Positions 8,714 to 16,862 of a DNA stretch of 64,000 nt are shown one piece after another. Position 1 is the first letter of the stretch. Each line of letters begins with the position of its first letter. The notes beneath the pieces were generated by a model. It saw only the letters and a list, made by a program, of their open reading frames with translations. It was not told the origin of the DNA and ran no database searches. Source of the DNA: an uncultured Acidobacteriota bacterium (lineage in GTDB: Bacteria; Acidobacteriota; Terriglobia; Terriglobales; Acidobacteriaceae); assembly GCA_903873705.1 (NCBI GenBank), contig CAIQPK010000077.1, positions 1-64,000 on the forward strand, given 5' to 3'. The position numbers and the translations under genes were made by a program.

Positions 8714-9565
8714 ATGGCAGAGACCCCACAGCAGAAACCCGCCCCCGCCGTCGCGCCTCCCCCATCCGAAGCCTGGATCAAGACGGAGATGGCTCGACAC
8801 CCGCAGCGTCCTTATCCCATGGATTACATCGAGGCACTGTTCACCGACTTCAGTGAAATTCACGGCGACCGCCAGTTCGGCGACGACGCCGCGATGAGTG
8901 CCGGAATGGCTTATTTCCATGGCGAGCCGGTGCTGGTGGTGGGCAACCTGAAGGGCCGCACGCTGAAGGAACGCGTCGCCCGCAAGTTTGGTTCGCCCGA
9001 CCCCGAAGGCTATCGCAAAGCCCTGCGAGCGATGCGCATTGCTGAGAAGTTTGGGCGACCGGTATTTACATTTATCGATCTGGCCGGCGCCAACCCCGGA
9101 CTGGGCGCGGAAGAGCGCGGTCAGGGCGAAGCCATCGCCCGAAACCTGCTCGAAATGTCTCGCCTGCGCGTTCCCAGTATCGCCACCATAACCGGAGAAG
9201 GCGGATCAGGCGGGGCACTCGCACTGGCCGTTGCGGACCGCGTGTTGATGCTGGAAAACGCCATTTACTCCGTGATTTCGCCGGAAGGCTGCGCCAGCAT
9301 TATGTGGAAGGATGCCACCAAGAAGCAGCAAGCCGCCACCGCGCTGCGTTACACCGCCACCGATGTGAAGGCCATGGGCTGTGTGGACGACGTGGTCCCC
9401 GAACCCGTTGGCGGAACGCAGGCCGATGCGGGGCAGGCTTTTTCGTTCGTCAATGACCGGCTGGTGCATCACCTCGGCGAGCTCAAGGGTATGTCGCTGG
9501 ACGCTATGCTGAACAAGCGCTACGAGAAGTTCCGCAACATCGCGCAGTTTTACAGCGTGGCGTAG
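8714..9565 (+). CDS. accA: Acetyl-CoA carboxylase carboxyltransferase subunit alpha
   Basis: The product from ATG 8714 (AGGGA 7 nt upstream) is 283 aa. It shows the AccA crotonase-like core: YIEALFTDFSEIHGDRQFGDD, NLKGRTLKERVARKFG, PVFTFIDLAGANPGLGAEER, ITGEGGSGGALALAVADRV and ISPEGCASIMWKD. It lacks most of the N-terminal helical extension of the 317-325 aa enterobacterial proteins, replaced by a short proline/alanine-rich start. AccA pairs with AccD to transfer carboxyl from biotin to acetyl-CoA. accD is not in the window; accB and accC are at 39.7-41.6 kb. dnaE ends 72 nt upstream. Confidence 0.97.
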   Translation: MAETPQQKPAPAVAPPPSEAWIKTEMARHPQRPYPMDYIEALFTDFSEIHGDRQFGDDAAMSAGMAYFHGEPVLVVGNLKGRTLKERVARKFGSPDPEGYRKALRAMRIAEKFGRPVFTFIDLAGANPGLGAEERGQGEAIARNLLEMSRLRVPSIATITGEGGSGGALALAVADRVLMLENAIYSVISPEGCASIMWKDATKKQQAATALRYTATDVKAMGCVDDVVPEPVGGTQADAGQAFSFVNDRLVHHLGELKGMSLDAMLNKRYEKFRNIAQFYSVA

Positions 9566-9609
9566 ACCCACTTTTCCTTGCAGCCCTAAGGAGCCGCCCC
9601 CTGTCGCCT

Positions 9610-10680
9610 TTGAATCTCACTCCGGCATCGCGTTCTGTATTGATTCCGCGCTCCATGGAGTTCGCCCTGTTTTTGACCGGGAGCCTTTGGGCGCTGGCGG
9701 CGCGCTCGGCTGCCGACCACGCTGCTGACGGTATTGCCGGCCGCTTCGGCATTGCGCTCTATGAACCTCTGCTGGCGGCCGCGTTCTTCGTCTTCCTGCT
9801 GCTGGTCGGCTTCGCGGCGATCCACTGGATTGCCGTTCGCGGCGCCTCACTTCGAAAAGTAAACGCCCTTCCGACGCGGCCCACGGCGGCCACCGAGTGG
9901 GGCATGGGGGTGGCGGTGGGCTGGGCGCTGGCGGTGGTCGCCGTGGTGCCGATGATGCTCGCCGGCGACCTGCATCCGAATTTCTGGTTGCAGCCGCGTG
10001 CTTTCGCGATGACGTTGTTGTCGCTGGTGACGCTGCTGATCGTGACGCTGGCACAGGAGGTCTTGTTCCGCGGCTGGTTGTTCACGCGGTTAGTCCGGGC
10101 GACCGGGCCTACGATAGCGACGCTGTTGATCTCGGGGCTCGTTGCGATGGTTTCGGCCTTCAACCCGGAAATGACCGCTCTCAGCCTGCTTGTCACCTTC
10201 CTGCTCAGCGTGATGTTCTCACTGGCTTATCTGCGCACTCACGCACTGTGGCTTCCGTGGGGACTGCACTTCGCGTGGAGCGCGTGTACCGCCGTGCTGT
10301 TCGGACTACCGCTAGCGGGGTCCAAGGTGTACGCCACGCTGGTGGACACCAGCCCATCAGGGCACGCCTGGGTGAGCGGCCGCTTCTATGGACCAGAAGG
10401 CGCTTTCTTCACCGCAATAGCGGCGATGGCGGCGATGGGGGTGCTGTACGCCGTGACACGAGACCTTTCCTGGCAGTACACGCTGCCTGAGATTGTGGCG
10501 GCAGGCTATGCGATGGACGTCGCTCCGCCCACTGAGCACACCCGGATGGAGCAGACCGCCAAGCCGGCGCCATTGGTGCAGATTCTCGCTACGACGCCGA
10601 GCGAAAGTTCGACGCTGCCAGTGATCGAGGAGCATCTCCGCCGCCCGGAGCCCGAACCGGAAAACGGCTTCGACCTCTAG
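9610..10680 (+). CDS. CPBP-family membrane protein with degenerate protease motifs
   Basis: A 356-aa multi-pass membrane protein whose central part (about residues 130-240) matches the CPBP/Rce1 domain. Motif 1 reads A-Q-E-V-L-F-R-G, where active members have E-E-x-x-x-R. The expected F-x-x-x-H of motif 2 appears as SAFN, and motif 3 is GLHFAWS, where HxxxN/D is usual. Three of the metal or catalytic positions are therefore changed, suggesting a non-proteolytic member. The cytoplasmic tail (about 300-356) is charged and proline-rich. The annotated start is TTG 9610 with AAGGAG about 16 nt upstream; ATG 9655 is an alternative that trims 15 residues. Confidence 0.75.
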   Translation: MNLTPASRSVLIPRSMEFALFLTGSLWALAARSAADHAADGIAGRFGIALYEPLLAAAFFVFLLLVGFAAIHWIAVRGASLRKVNALPTRPTAATEWGMGVAVGWALAVVAVVPMMLAGDLHPNFWLQPRAFAMTLLSLVTLLIVTLAQEVLFRGWLFTRLVRATGPTIATLLISGLVAMVSAFNPEMTALSLLVTFLLSVMFSLAYLRTHALWLPWGLHFAWSACTAVLFGLPLAGSKVYATLVDTSPSGHAWVSGRFYGPEGAFFTAIAAMAAMGVLYAVTRDLSWQYTLPEIVAAGYAMDVAPPTEHTRMEQTAKPAPLVQILATTPSESSTLPVIEEHLRRPEPEPENGFDL

Positions 10681-10769
10681 GCCAGGCGCTTTCTTGCGTG
10701 ACAATCCGCTGACATTTGCGATTTTGCGCTGAAAAGGCGCAAAATCTCCTCATCGCCGGAGGTGATCCC

Positions 10770-11876
10770 ATGGGCCCGCGCCTGCTTCGAACGCCAACGC
10801 TGCTGACACTCTGCTGCCTTGCAGCCACCTGCGCCGGCGCACAGGTTTTCGTGGTTGGGATGAAGACGGCCACGGAAGATGCCGTTACGGATTTCAAGCC
10901 CACGAGGCTCACGCTGCCCGAAGGTCATCTGAACGAACGCGAACGGCGCGAGCTGTTGCAAAACCTCGTCGCCGAGCAGGGATTTGCGCACCGCAACCTG
11001 CCGCTGGGTGCTGGATTGACCCTGCTGGCCAATGGCAACATGACTCCGGGCGGCGAAGAGTATCGCAAGATGCTTTACAAGCAGGGGCAATCGGCGGGGC
11101 CGGGTGACCGCGTCGAGATTTCAGCGGTCGACATCAAGCCGGACCGGATTGTGCTGGACTTCAACGGCGGCCCCTTCCCGAAGCATCGGTTCCTGAGCCA
11201 CATCCAGTTGAACGACGCTCCCATTGCCCAGCGCGGCCCGGACGTAACCGGCTGCCGTGTGACGCTGGTGTTCGAGGGCGGCGTTCCGGAGATCAGCGCG
11301 GCCGAGGTAAAGGCGCTGCTGGACCCGGTGATCGACTTTCACGCCAAGACCAGCGAAGAGGCATTTGCGTCCACGATGCCGCCCAAGGTGCGCGAGGCCG
11401 TTGCCGCGCATGAAGTGCTGGTGGGGATGTCGAAACGCATGGTGCTGGCGGCGATGGGGGCACCCAACTCCAAGAGCCGCGAACATGCGGATGCCAGCGA
11501 TGAGGACAGCCCACGCTACGAAGAATGGATCTACGGCGTGACCCCGCAGCCGATCCAGTTTGTGCGCTTCAAGGGCGACAAGGTCGTCCGGCTGGAGATT
11601 GCGGAGCTGGGCAAGCCGGTGGAGATCCGCGACAAGAACGAGCTGAACACGGTGACCGTCGCCGAAGATAACCGGCGCGTGGTCCAGTTGGGCGACGCAC
11701 AGGTGGGCGAGGAAGGGAAGCGCGCCGCCCCTCCACCAACCCTGCGCAAGCCGGGCGAGGCTCCGCCTGCGCCGGCACCGGGAGGGATGGCACCCGTGCA
11801 GATTCCGGGAAGCAGCAAGCCCGCTGACCCTTCCGCGCATCCGCAAGGGGATACGTCGCACCTGGGGTCAGAGTAA
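10770..11876 (+). CDS. Secreted protein with a BamE/SmpA-like domain
   Basis: From ATG 10770 (CGGAGGTGATCCC precedes it) the 368-aa protein begins with a signal peptide (MGPRLLRTPTLLTLCCLAAT, cleavage near CAGAQ). The middle is a conserved acidobacterial region of unknown role. At about residues 215-285 the order VLVGMSKRMVLAAMGAPNSK, then YEEWIYG, then IQFVRFKGDKVVRLE matches the BamE/SmpA pattern (GM-t-r-x-V-x-x-x-l-G-x-P, W-x-Y, v-x-F-x-x-g-k-V). The last 60 residues are proline/alanine-rich. A periplasmic or outer-membrane-associated role is likely; a role in the BAM complex is not shown. Confidence 0.7.
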   Translation: MGPRLLRTPTLLTLCCLAATCAGAQVFVVGMKTATEDAVTDFKPTRLTLPEGHLNERERRELLQNLVAEQGFAHRNLPLGAGLTLLANGNMTPGGEEYRKMLYKQGQSAGPGDRVEISAVDIKPDRIVLDFNGGPFPKHRFLSHIQLNDAPIAQRGPDVTGCRVTLVFEGGVPEISAAEVKALLDPVIDFHAKTSEEAFASTMPPKVREAVAAHEVLVGMSKRMVLAAMGAPNSKSREHADASDEDSPRYEEWIYGVTPQPIQFVRFKGDKVVRLEIAELGKPVEIRDKNELNTVTVAEDNRRVVQLGDAQVGEEGKRAAPPPTLRKPGEAPPAPAPGGMAPVQIPGSSKPADPSAHPQGDTSHLGSE

Positions 11877-11972
11877 GCAATCAGGATCCGGCTCGGCAAC
11901 AAAGCATGACATTTTGCTGACACGCGGTTCGTTGCGTTGTCTTAGGCTGGGGCAGTTGCTGGAAGGAGAGCC

Positions 11973-12731
11973 ATGCCCTTGATCGATGAGCCGTTGCGCA
12001 CGCTGGCGCAACTGGTTGCAGCAGAAAAGGCGGAAACCTGCGGGGAGCATTCGCGTCACAGCTATGTCACGGCGCATCAGTATCGTTTCGCGGAGATGCT
12101 GAGACTCTGTCGGAGTTTCGTTCCCTCAGCTTCGGCCCGCGTGCTCGACGTGGGGCGCAGCGAGCTCTCATCAGTTCTCCACAGCTACTACTTGAATCTG
12201 TCTACGCTGGGGCTGGATACGGCGCGGGATGACGGGGGGCATCGTGAAGTGACCGCGATGGATAGCGTCCCTCACATGACCTTCGATCTGCTGGACGCGG
12301 GCGAGGTAACTGCCTGGCCGGATTGCGAACCGTTCGACCTCATTGTTTTTTCCGAGGTGATCGAACACCTGCACGTCGCGCCGGAGTTTGTATTGGCCGC
12401 GTTAGGATCGCTGCTTGCGGATCGCGGTGTCCTTATCTGCACGACGCCAAACGCTGCCGAGGTTTCCAAACGGGTGCGGCTGATGTTCGGGAGCCATCCT
12501 TATGAGCGACTGCGACTGTACTCCAACAACCCCGGACACATCCGGGAGTATACCCGGCCGGAGCTCGAAGCCATTGGGGATAGCATAGGGCTGGATTGCG
12601 TTGAGCACCGCTATGTGGATTGGATGGCCAGCCGCAACCCGATTAAGGCGACGCTGGCACGGCTCTTGCGCGTCTACCCACCATTCCGGTCGTTCCAGGT
12701 GCATGTGTTTGCCCGGGCGAAAGAACGGTGA
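11973..12731 (+). CDS. Class I SAM-dependent methyltransferase
   Basis: The 252-aa protein has a Rossmann-type methyltransferase core (about residues 45-180). ARVLDVGRSELSSVLHSYY stands at motif I, with a changed glycine-rich loop. CEPFDLIVFSEVIEHLH is motif IV of Methyltransf_11/23 families, and LLADRGVLICTTPNA follows as motif V-VI. The C-terminal third (HPYERLRLYSNNPGHIREYT) resembles methyltransferases of polysaccharide or lipid pathways, but the substrate cannot be told. The loop GRSELSS in place of GxGxG weakens the cofactor-binding call a little. The start is well supported by GGAAGGAGAGCC just upstream. Confidence 0.8.
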   Translation: MPLIDEPLRTLAQLVAAEKAETCGEHSRHSYVTAHQYRFAEMLRLCRSFVPSASARVLDVGRSELSSVLHSYYLNLSTLGLDTARDDGGHREVTAMDSVPHMTFDLLDAGEVTAWPDCEPFDLIVFSEVIEHLHVAPEFVLAALGSLLADRGVLICTTPNAAEVSKRVRLMFGSHPYERLRLYSNNPGHIREYTRPELEAIGDSIGLDCVEHRYVDWMASRNPIKATLARLLRVYPPFRSFQVHVFARAKER

Positions 12732-12917
12732 GCCGGGGTTGCGGTCGACGTATCTTCGGGCGAACCGAAATCATGTAAACTAACACCTGCGCTTCACCCG
12801 CAGCACGCCTTCCTGCACGACGCCTCCACACCAGCGATACAACGCACCGGAGACCCCGCAGACTACGCGCGCGAACATGCGGGCAGCCACACTTTAGCAG
12901 TAGGGAGAACTACAGCA

Positions 12918-13097
12918 ATGGCGAAGATTGCCAAGACCGGCGACCGCAAGAAGGTCATGGATACACAGAAGAGCACGGATTGCCCGAAGTGCGCTAAGCC
13001 CACCCGTATCGTCAAGCGCGTCAAGGATCGTGAACGCAACGTTCCGGGCGGCGTTTACATCTCGTGCTCGGCCTGCGACTTCTTCGAGAAGCTCTAA
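12918..13097 (+). CDS. 59-aa zinc-ribbon protein
   Basis: A short gene beginning MAKIAKTGDRKKVMDTQK and ending with a Cys4 zinc ribbon: CPKC (residues 22-25) and CSAC (50-53), joined by a basic loop (RIVKRVKDRERNV). GGGAGA lies 9 nt before the ATG and the stop is TAA at 13095. The layout resembles small ribosome- or RNA-binding zinc ribbons, but the protein is not a recognised ribosomal protein. It is monocistronic, with about 160-190 nt of non-coding sequence on each side; CATGTAAACT near 12772-12781 could hold its -10 element. Confidence 0.75.
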   Translation: MAKIAKTGDRKKVMDTQKSTDCPKCAKPTRIVKRVKDRERNVPGGVYISCSACDFFEKL

Positions 13098-13259
13098 CTT
13101 ATCGAAGCTCGCAGCGCCTTGCGGGCATCTCACCCAGCGATTACGCAGCCGCCATAACCGGGCTCCAGCGCCTTGACGGTGCCGTGTGCCCGGCGTTTTC
13201 GCATGTATAGTCATGCGTGGATATCGGGGCCTGCACGCGGCCACACACGCGGAGGATCC

Positions 13260-14063
13260 ATGACGTTGGTGCTGCTGGACGCGTTGATTGCCGTAGCCGG
13301 AGTGCAGGCAGCTGCCGTCGGTGGCGCCTTCCTGTTGCGCTCCCGCGACAAGCTCCTGCAGCGCTTTCTTCCGCACCTGCTCAGCCTCGCCGTCGGCGTT
13401 CTGCTCACCACCGCATTGGTGGACTTGATGCCCGAGGCGATCAAACGCCTGGGCAACCGGCAGCTTACCTGGCTGCTGCTGGCCGGGTCCATGCTCGCGC
13501 TTTTTGCCATTGAGCGGATTTTTTCGGCTCTAACCGGCAGCTCGACTGAGCCCGAGGTGGGGGAGCTTGGTCAGGGTACTCACGTCCATCGCCACGCTCC
13601 CGGACGACAGGAACACAGCGCCAAGCCGATGAACCTGGTGCTCGCCGCGATGCTGCACAGCTTCGTCGACGGTGCGGCGATGACTACGGCCTTTATCGCC
13701 AGCCCGAGGATCGGTTGGTTGACCGCCGTCGCTATTGCGCTTCATGAGATTCCGCACCGGATCGGTGACTTTGCTGTTCTGATCCACCTGAAGCAGACAT
13801 CGCGCCGAGCGTTGCAGTTGGCTGTGCTGGCCGGACTGCCTTCGCTGCTGGGTGTGGTCATGGCCGGGTTTGCCGGGACTGGGCACATTGGTGGGGTAGC
13901 GTACCTGCTGCCGGTGAGTGCCGGCAGCTTTCTTTACATCGCCACAGTGAACCTGCTGCCGGAGATTCAACAGGAGTGCCGGGTATCGCGAGTGCTGTGG
14001 CAGCTGCTGTGGCTGCTGGCGGGGGCTGGGATTGTGGCGCTGGTTGTTGCGCTGGAAGGCTAG
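13260..14063 (+). CDS. ZIP-family metal cation transporter
   Basis: GGAGGA at 13251 sits 3 nt before ATG 13260, giving a 267-aa product in preference to the longer open frame from 13173. About seven to eight TM helices are visible. The metal path motifs are HSFVDGAAMTTAF (TM4, H-S-x-x-D-G) and ALHEIPHRIGDFAVL (TM5, H-E-x-x-H), diagnostic of ZIP transporters. A histidine-bearing cytosolic loop (HVHRHAPGRQEH, about residues 108-119) lies between TM3 and TM4, as in eukaryotic and bacterial ZIPs. Zinc is the usual substrate; iron or manganese are possible. It is the last core gene before the integrated island. Confidence 0.92.
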   Translation: MTLVLLDALIAVAGVQAAAVGGAFLLRSRDKLLQRFLPHLLSLAVGVLLTTALVDLMPEAIKRLGNRQLTWLLLAGSMLALFAIERIFSALTGSSTEPEVGELGQGTHVHRHAPGRQEHSAKPMNLVLAAMLHSFVDGAAMTTAFIASPRIGWLTAVAIALHEIPHRIGDFAVLIHLKQTSRRALQLAVLAGLPSLLGVVMAGFAGTGHIGGVAYLLPVSAGSFLYIATVNLLPEIQQECRVSRVLWQLLWLLAGAGIVALVVALEG

Positions 14064-14233
14064 TTGGGTTTGCCTCTCCTTGTTCGCCCCTAAAGGGTAT
14101 GTCCGATTCTTGGTACTTATGGAAAGTGTTGCGCTGACGAATGCCTTACCAAACGCATGGTTATGCCATTAAGCGCTTTCTTTCTCGTTGCGACCATCAT
14201 TTCTTCCGTTTTGTTGCTTTGGTGCGCTCAGCC
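14064..14233. other. AT-richer left edge of the integrated island
   Basis: Between the ZIP gene and the HNH gene lies about 170 nt with no credible frame. It is visibly richer in A/T than the neighbouring core genes and contains the left copy of the TGGTACTTAT repeat (14111-14120). GInt elements are described as having a short AT-rich 3' end, which this would be. Confidence 0.5.
14111..14120 (+). repeat. Candidate attachment-site repeat, left copy
   Basis: TGGTACTTAT occurs here and again at 22657-22666 in the same orientation, on the two outer sides of the recombinase operon plus cargo. Looser similarity extends upstream (ATGT, then TTC, before the core in both copies, with a 3-nt length difference). 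A chance 10-mer between two 200-nt windows is expected about once in 25 trials, so support is moderate. Confidence 0.4.
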
Positions 14234-14797
14234 TTAAGCAACAGCTGGGCAGCTCTGTGGAGCGGGAAGCATCTTCTTCGGAAGCCTATCTGGGGTCTGG
14301 ACTGTTTCCGGAACCTCAGGTCCCACCTGCTCGACGATTCCAGGCCGCGACGCCGGCTTTCCCTTGTTCGGCCTATTTCTTCGGTATCGTGAGCACCTCT
14401 TGGAACACGTATGGGTGTTCGAACGAGAGACAGGGTTCTTCAGAAGTCGGTCGAGCGGGATCGGTCGACCACATAACCTACAGGCCTTCTCGGGGAACAG
14501 TGCTTTGAAGCTTACTGATTTGATGTGGGGCCAGAGGGCTGCCAGATCGTTCCACTTGAGGAACTCATTCAAGCTCGGCGGTCTGTCTCTCTTCCGTGCA
14601 TTGCACCCTTCACACGCGAGAACGACATTGCTGATGCCCTTCGATCCCCCTCGGCTTCTTGGGATGAAGTGATCGACGGTGGCCCTCAGCCATCCCGTCG
14701 ACCTGTCGAACGAGATCTTCCCTTCGCAGTAAAAACATCTGTCCTCTTGCACCACCATGAGGAGGCTGACGAGACTTTGGCTTGGTCTAGACGGCAT
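14234..14797 (-). CDS. HNH endonuclease
   Basis: The 187-aa protein has a canonical HNH core at about residues 20-70: DRCFYCEG (first zinc knuckle), ATVDHFIPRSRGG (catalytic D-H), ISNVVLACEGCNARK (Asn and second knuckle). A second cysteine pair region follows (KACRLCGRPI and THTCSKRCSRYRR, about residues 105-150), perhaps another zinc site for DNA binding. The tail is proline-rich. Island HNH proteins can be restriction, homing or anti-phage nucleases; nothing here decides between these. It is the leftmost cargo gene of the GInt-like island. Confidence 0.88.
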   Translation of the reverse strand: MPSRPSQSLVSLLMVVQEDRCFYCEGKISFDRSTGWLRATVDHFIPRSRGGSKGISNVVLACEGCNARKRDRPPSLNEFLKWNDLAALWPHIKSVSFKALFPEKACRLCGRPIPLDRLLKNPVSRSNTHTCSKRCSRYRRNRPNKGKPASRPGIVEQVGPEVPETVQTPDRLPKKMLPAPQSCPAVA

Positions 14798-14858
14798 AGA
14801 TCTAGGCGAATAATAGGCGAACCAGCGCAGGGGTGCAAAGAGGTGTCGACTTCATACA

Positions 14859-15107
14859 TTACGCGATCGGGTTGGCCGGCGGCGGCGGCGACTCCCTCGC
14901 TCTGCGAGCCCGTTGAAGCCAGTCATCGGTAGCTTCGCGCAGGAACGTGGAGACGTCCTGATCAAACTCCCTGGCTAGCCCGGACAGCTCCTCCCACCAC
15001 GACAACGGGATGTTGAATTGAACGATCTTTGACGGCACCTTAGCCTTCCGCTGCAATGATGCCGGCAGCCCCAAAACGTCCGCCCCAGTCTCTGCGTTTC
15101 CCGCCAT
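14859..15107 (-). CDS. Ribbon-helix-helix-like small protein (possible antitoxin or regulator)
   Basis: The 82-aa protein contains KIVQFNIPLSWWEELSGLAR, a strand followed by a helix, then DQDVSTFLREATDDWLQRAR as a second helix. This is the order of MetJ/Arc-type RHH proteins, and the strand would pair in a dimer. Its start is 69 nt from the oppositely oriented XRE gene, an arrangement common for small regulators. No toxin partner is obvious next to it. The fold is inferred from the pattern only. Confidence 0.5.
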   Translation of the reverse strand: MAGNAETGADVLGLPASLQRKAKVPSKIVQFNIPLSWWEELSGLAREFDQDVSTFLREATDDWLQRARRARESPPPPANPIA

Positions 15108-15176
15108 GCTCGCACCTCACAATTTTGCTGTAGGCAATTGCCAACACATCGTTCGTAGGGTACACGCGATGATCGG

Positions 15177-15395
15177 GTGGTGTCCACTGACATTCGAGTA
15201 CGTCTCGGCAACCGCATCCGCACTCTGCGCCGAAAAGGCGGGTGGACGCAGGTGGAACTGGCCGAAAGGCTCGGCGTCGATCGCAGCTATCTGTCAGAGA
15301 TTGAAACCGGCAAGAAGGATCCTAGTTTACGGGTCTTGAAGACGATTGCCGATGGGTTTAAGCTTACCCTATCCAAACTCCTTCGCGGGTTGTAG
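15177..15395 (+). CDS. XRE-family helix-turn-helix regulator
   Basis: A 72-aa protein that is almost entirely a Cro/C1-type HTH: RLGNRIRTLRRKGGWTQVEL, AERLGVDRSYLSEIETGKKD and PSLRVLKTIADGFKLTLSKL. The start is GTG 15177 or the adjacent GTG 15180. It is divergent from the RHH-like gene, so the 69-nt spacer is a likely shared operator region. It may control the cargo or the recombinase operon; there is no direct evidence of targets. Confidence 0.88.
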   Translation: MVSTDIRVRLGNRIRTLRRKGGWTQVELAERLGVDRSYLSEIETGKKDPSLRVLKTIADGFKLTLSKLLRGL

Positions 15396-15439
15396 CCATC
15401 GATGGCAGTCACGCGATCATAGAAAGTCCGGCATAACCA

Positions 15440-15874
15440 ATGGTAGACCGTTTCAGATTATGGTGGCTGCGATGGAAACGAAATCGATCAGGCAGGGAAT
15501 ACTCGAAGTATGTTGCCCAAGCTTCTGGCGACGAACAAGAGTTTCGAATACAAGAAGCGATGAGTGTTCGGGATGATGAGCGGGACCAGATTATAAATCT
15601 CGAATCGCTCATCCTATTGGAAGAAGCTGAACACCTGGGCATTCCGGTTCCACCTCTTGACGATAAGGATTCTTGGGAAGGCGGGCGTCGCCCAGGCACG
15701 CATCGCCTCGGACTGCATGCGCAAGTTCTATTGCGCCAAGCAATCCGCAACGAGAAGAAGGAAAAGTGGGGCGTTGTGGCATTTCGCCTAAAGGAGCTGG
15801 CAGTCCCCTTAATCGGGGTGCTCGGGGCCCTCTGGGGTCTGCACAAATTCATCCACGCACTTCCTTCGAAGTGA
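15440..15874 (+). CDS. Hypothetical protein with one C-terminal TM helix
   Basis: A 144-aa protein, basic at the start (MVDRFRLWWLRWKRNRSGRE), with a charged helical middle (DDERDQIINLESLILLEEAE) and a single hydrophobic helix near the end (about residues 120-140, LAVPLIGVLGALWGLHKFI). The topology is that of a tail-anchored protein. No family is recognised. Ribosome-binding signals are weak. It follows the XRE gene by 44 nt on the same strand and is convergent with the Sel1 gene, 12 nt away. Confidence 0.55.
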   Translation: MVDRFRLWWLRWKRNRSGREYSKYVAQASGDEQEFRIQEAMSVRDDERDQIINLESLILLEEAEHLGIPVPPLDDKDSWEGGRRPGTHRLGLHAQVLLRQAIRNEKKEKWGVVAFRLKELAVPLIGVLGALWGLHKFIHALPSK

Positions 15875-15886
15875 GTTTTGGACGGT

Positions 15887-16831
15887 TCAATGCTCTTGCA
15901 GTTCGCCGAGGACCACGAGGCCATGTTTCACCAGCAGCCTGCCCTGCGCGTGAGTATTCCCCTGTTTCGCCGCTTTGCGATACCACTTGACGGCCTCAGG
16001 GATATTCTTTGCAACGCCATCTCCGAAGGAATATGCTTCGCCCATAAAGCATTGCGCGTCAGGGTATCCCTGCGCAGCAGCCTTCTGCGCCCATTCCACC
16101 GCCATAGCAGCATTCTTCTTAGCTCCATCACCCCGAAGGTAACAAAGGGCAAGATCGAACTGCGTCTCGGCGTCACCCAAAAAGTCTCGCGCTGTGGCAC
16201 AATCCCCATCGGCGGCAATTCGAACCCACGTCACAGCTCTTGCAACATCTTTTCGTACGCCTTGGCCATTTAGATAGAGGAGTGCTAATTGAAATTGCGC
16301 GCGGGCATTGTTTTGATCTGCCGATTTGCGAACCCACGTGGCTGCCTTCCTGTAATCTTGAGCTACGCCTTCACCTGAGAGGTACATCAGACCAAGAGCA
16401 AGTTGTGCGTCATCGTCGCCTTGCTTTGCAGCCTTTGTAAACCAATGCGCCGCCCGTTCGTCGTCTCGCTCGACACCACGTCCGGTTCGATATTGTCGCG
16501 CAAGTGCATCTTGAGCGACCATATTCCCGCATTCCGCCGCCTGCCGAAACCACTTGGAAGCTTCTGCTTCGTCCAGTAAGAAATCGAACCCCTCGCCGGC
16601 GGTCAAGAGGGCGCCCAGAAGCAAGATTGCCTCGACGTGATCCTGGGCGGCTGCTTCCCGCAACCAATCGATTGCGACTAGAACGTCCCGCCGCATTTCG
16701 TCGAAAGCGGCAGCTCGCTTTGCGCTACCTTCGTAAGCGACTGGGGATAGGGTTCCCCCCATTATTTCGATCAGTTTCAGAGCCGACTCATACTGATCCT
16801 GCGCGGTAATGATGTCACCTGGCATTGCCAT
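15887..16831 (-). CDS. Sel1-repeat (SLR/TPR-like) protein
   Basis: The 314-aa protein consists of six to eight Sel1-like repeats of about 36 residues, such as EASKWFRQAAECGNMVAQDA, LARQYRTGRGVERDDERAAH, LMYLSGEGVAQDYRKAATWV and AEAYSFGDGV-type units. These form an alpha-solenoid that mediates protein-protein contacts. There is no signal peptide, so it would act in the cytoplasm. One repeat (about residues 205-230, DGDCATARDFLGDAETQFDL) is irregular. It is encoded just downstream of ginD in the same direction, with 31 nt between them, and may be read from the recombinase operon. Confidence 0.88.
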   Translation of the reverse strand: MAMPGDIITAQDQYESALKLIEIMGGTLSPVAYEGSAKRAAAFDEMRRDVLVAIDWLREAAAQDHVEAILLLGALLTAGEGFDFLLDEAEASKWFRQAAECGNMVAQDALARQYRTGRGVERDDERAAHWFTKAAKQGDDDAQLALGLMYLSGEGVAQDYRKAATWVRKSADQNNARAQFQLALLYLNGQGVRKDVARAVTWVRIAADGDCATARDFLGDAETQFDLALCYLRGDGAKKNAAMAVEWAQKAAAQGYPDAQCFMGEAYSFGDGVAKNIPEAVKWYRKAAKQGNTHAQGRLLVKHGLVVLGELQEH

Positions 16832-16862
16832 GTCTCCGTACCCAATTATCCATACCCGAACG

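Noticed and set aside
5078-8920. Long open frames (534 and 676 codons) antisense to dnaE
   Set aside because: They are a by-product of high GC content and of dnaE codon use; the sequences are low-complexity, rich in Arg/His/Leu/Val, with no domain.
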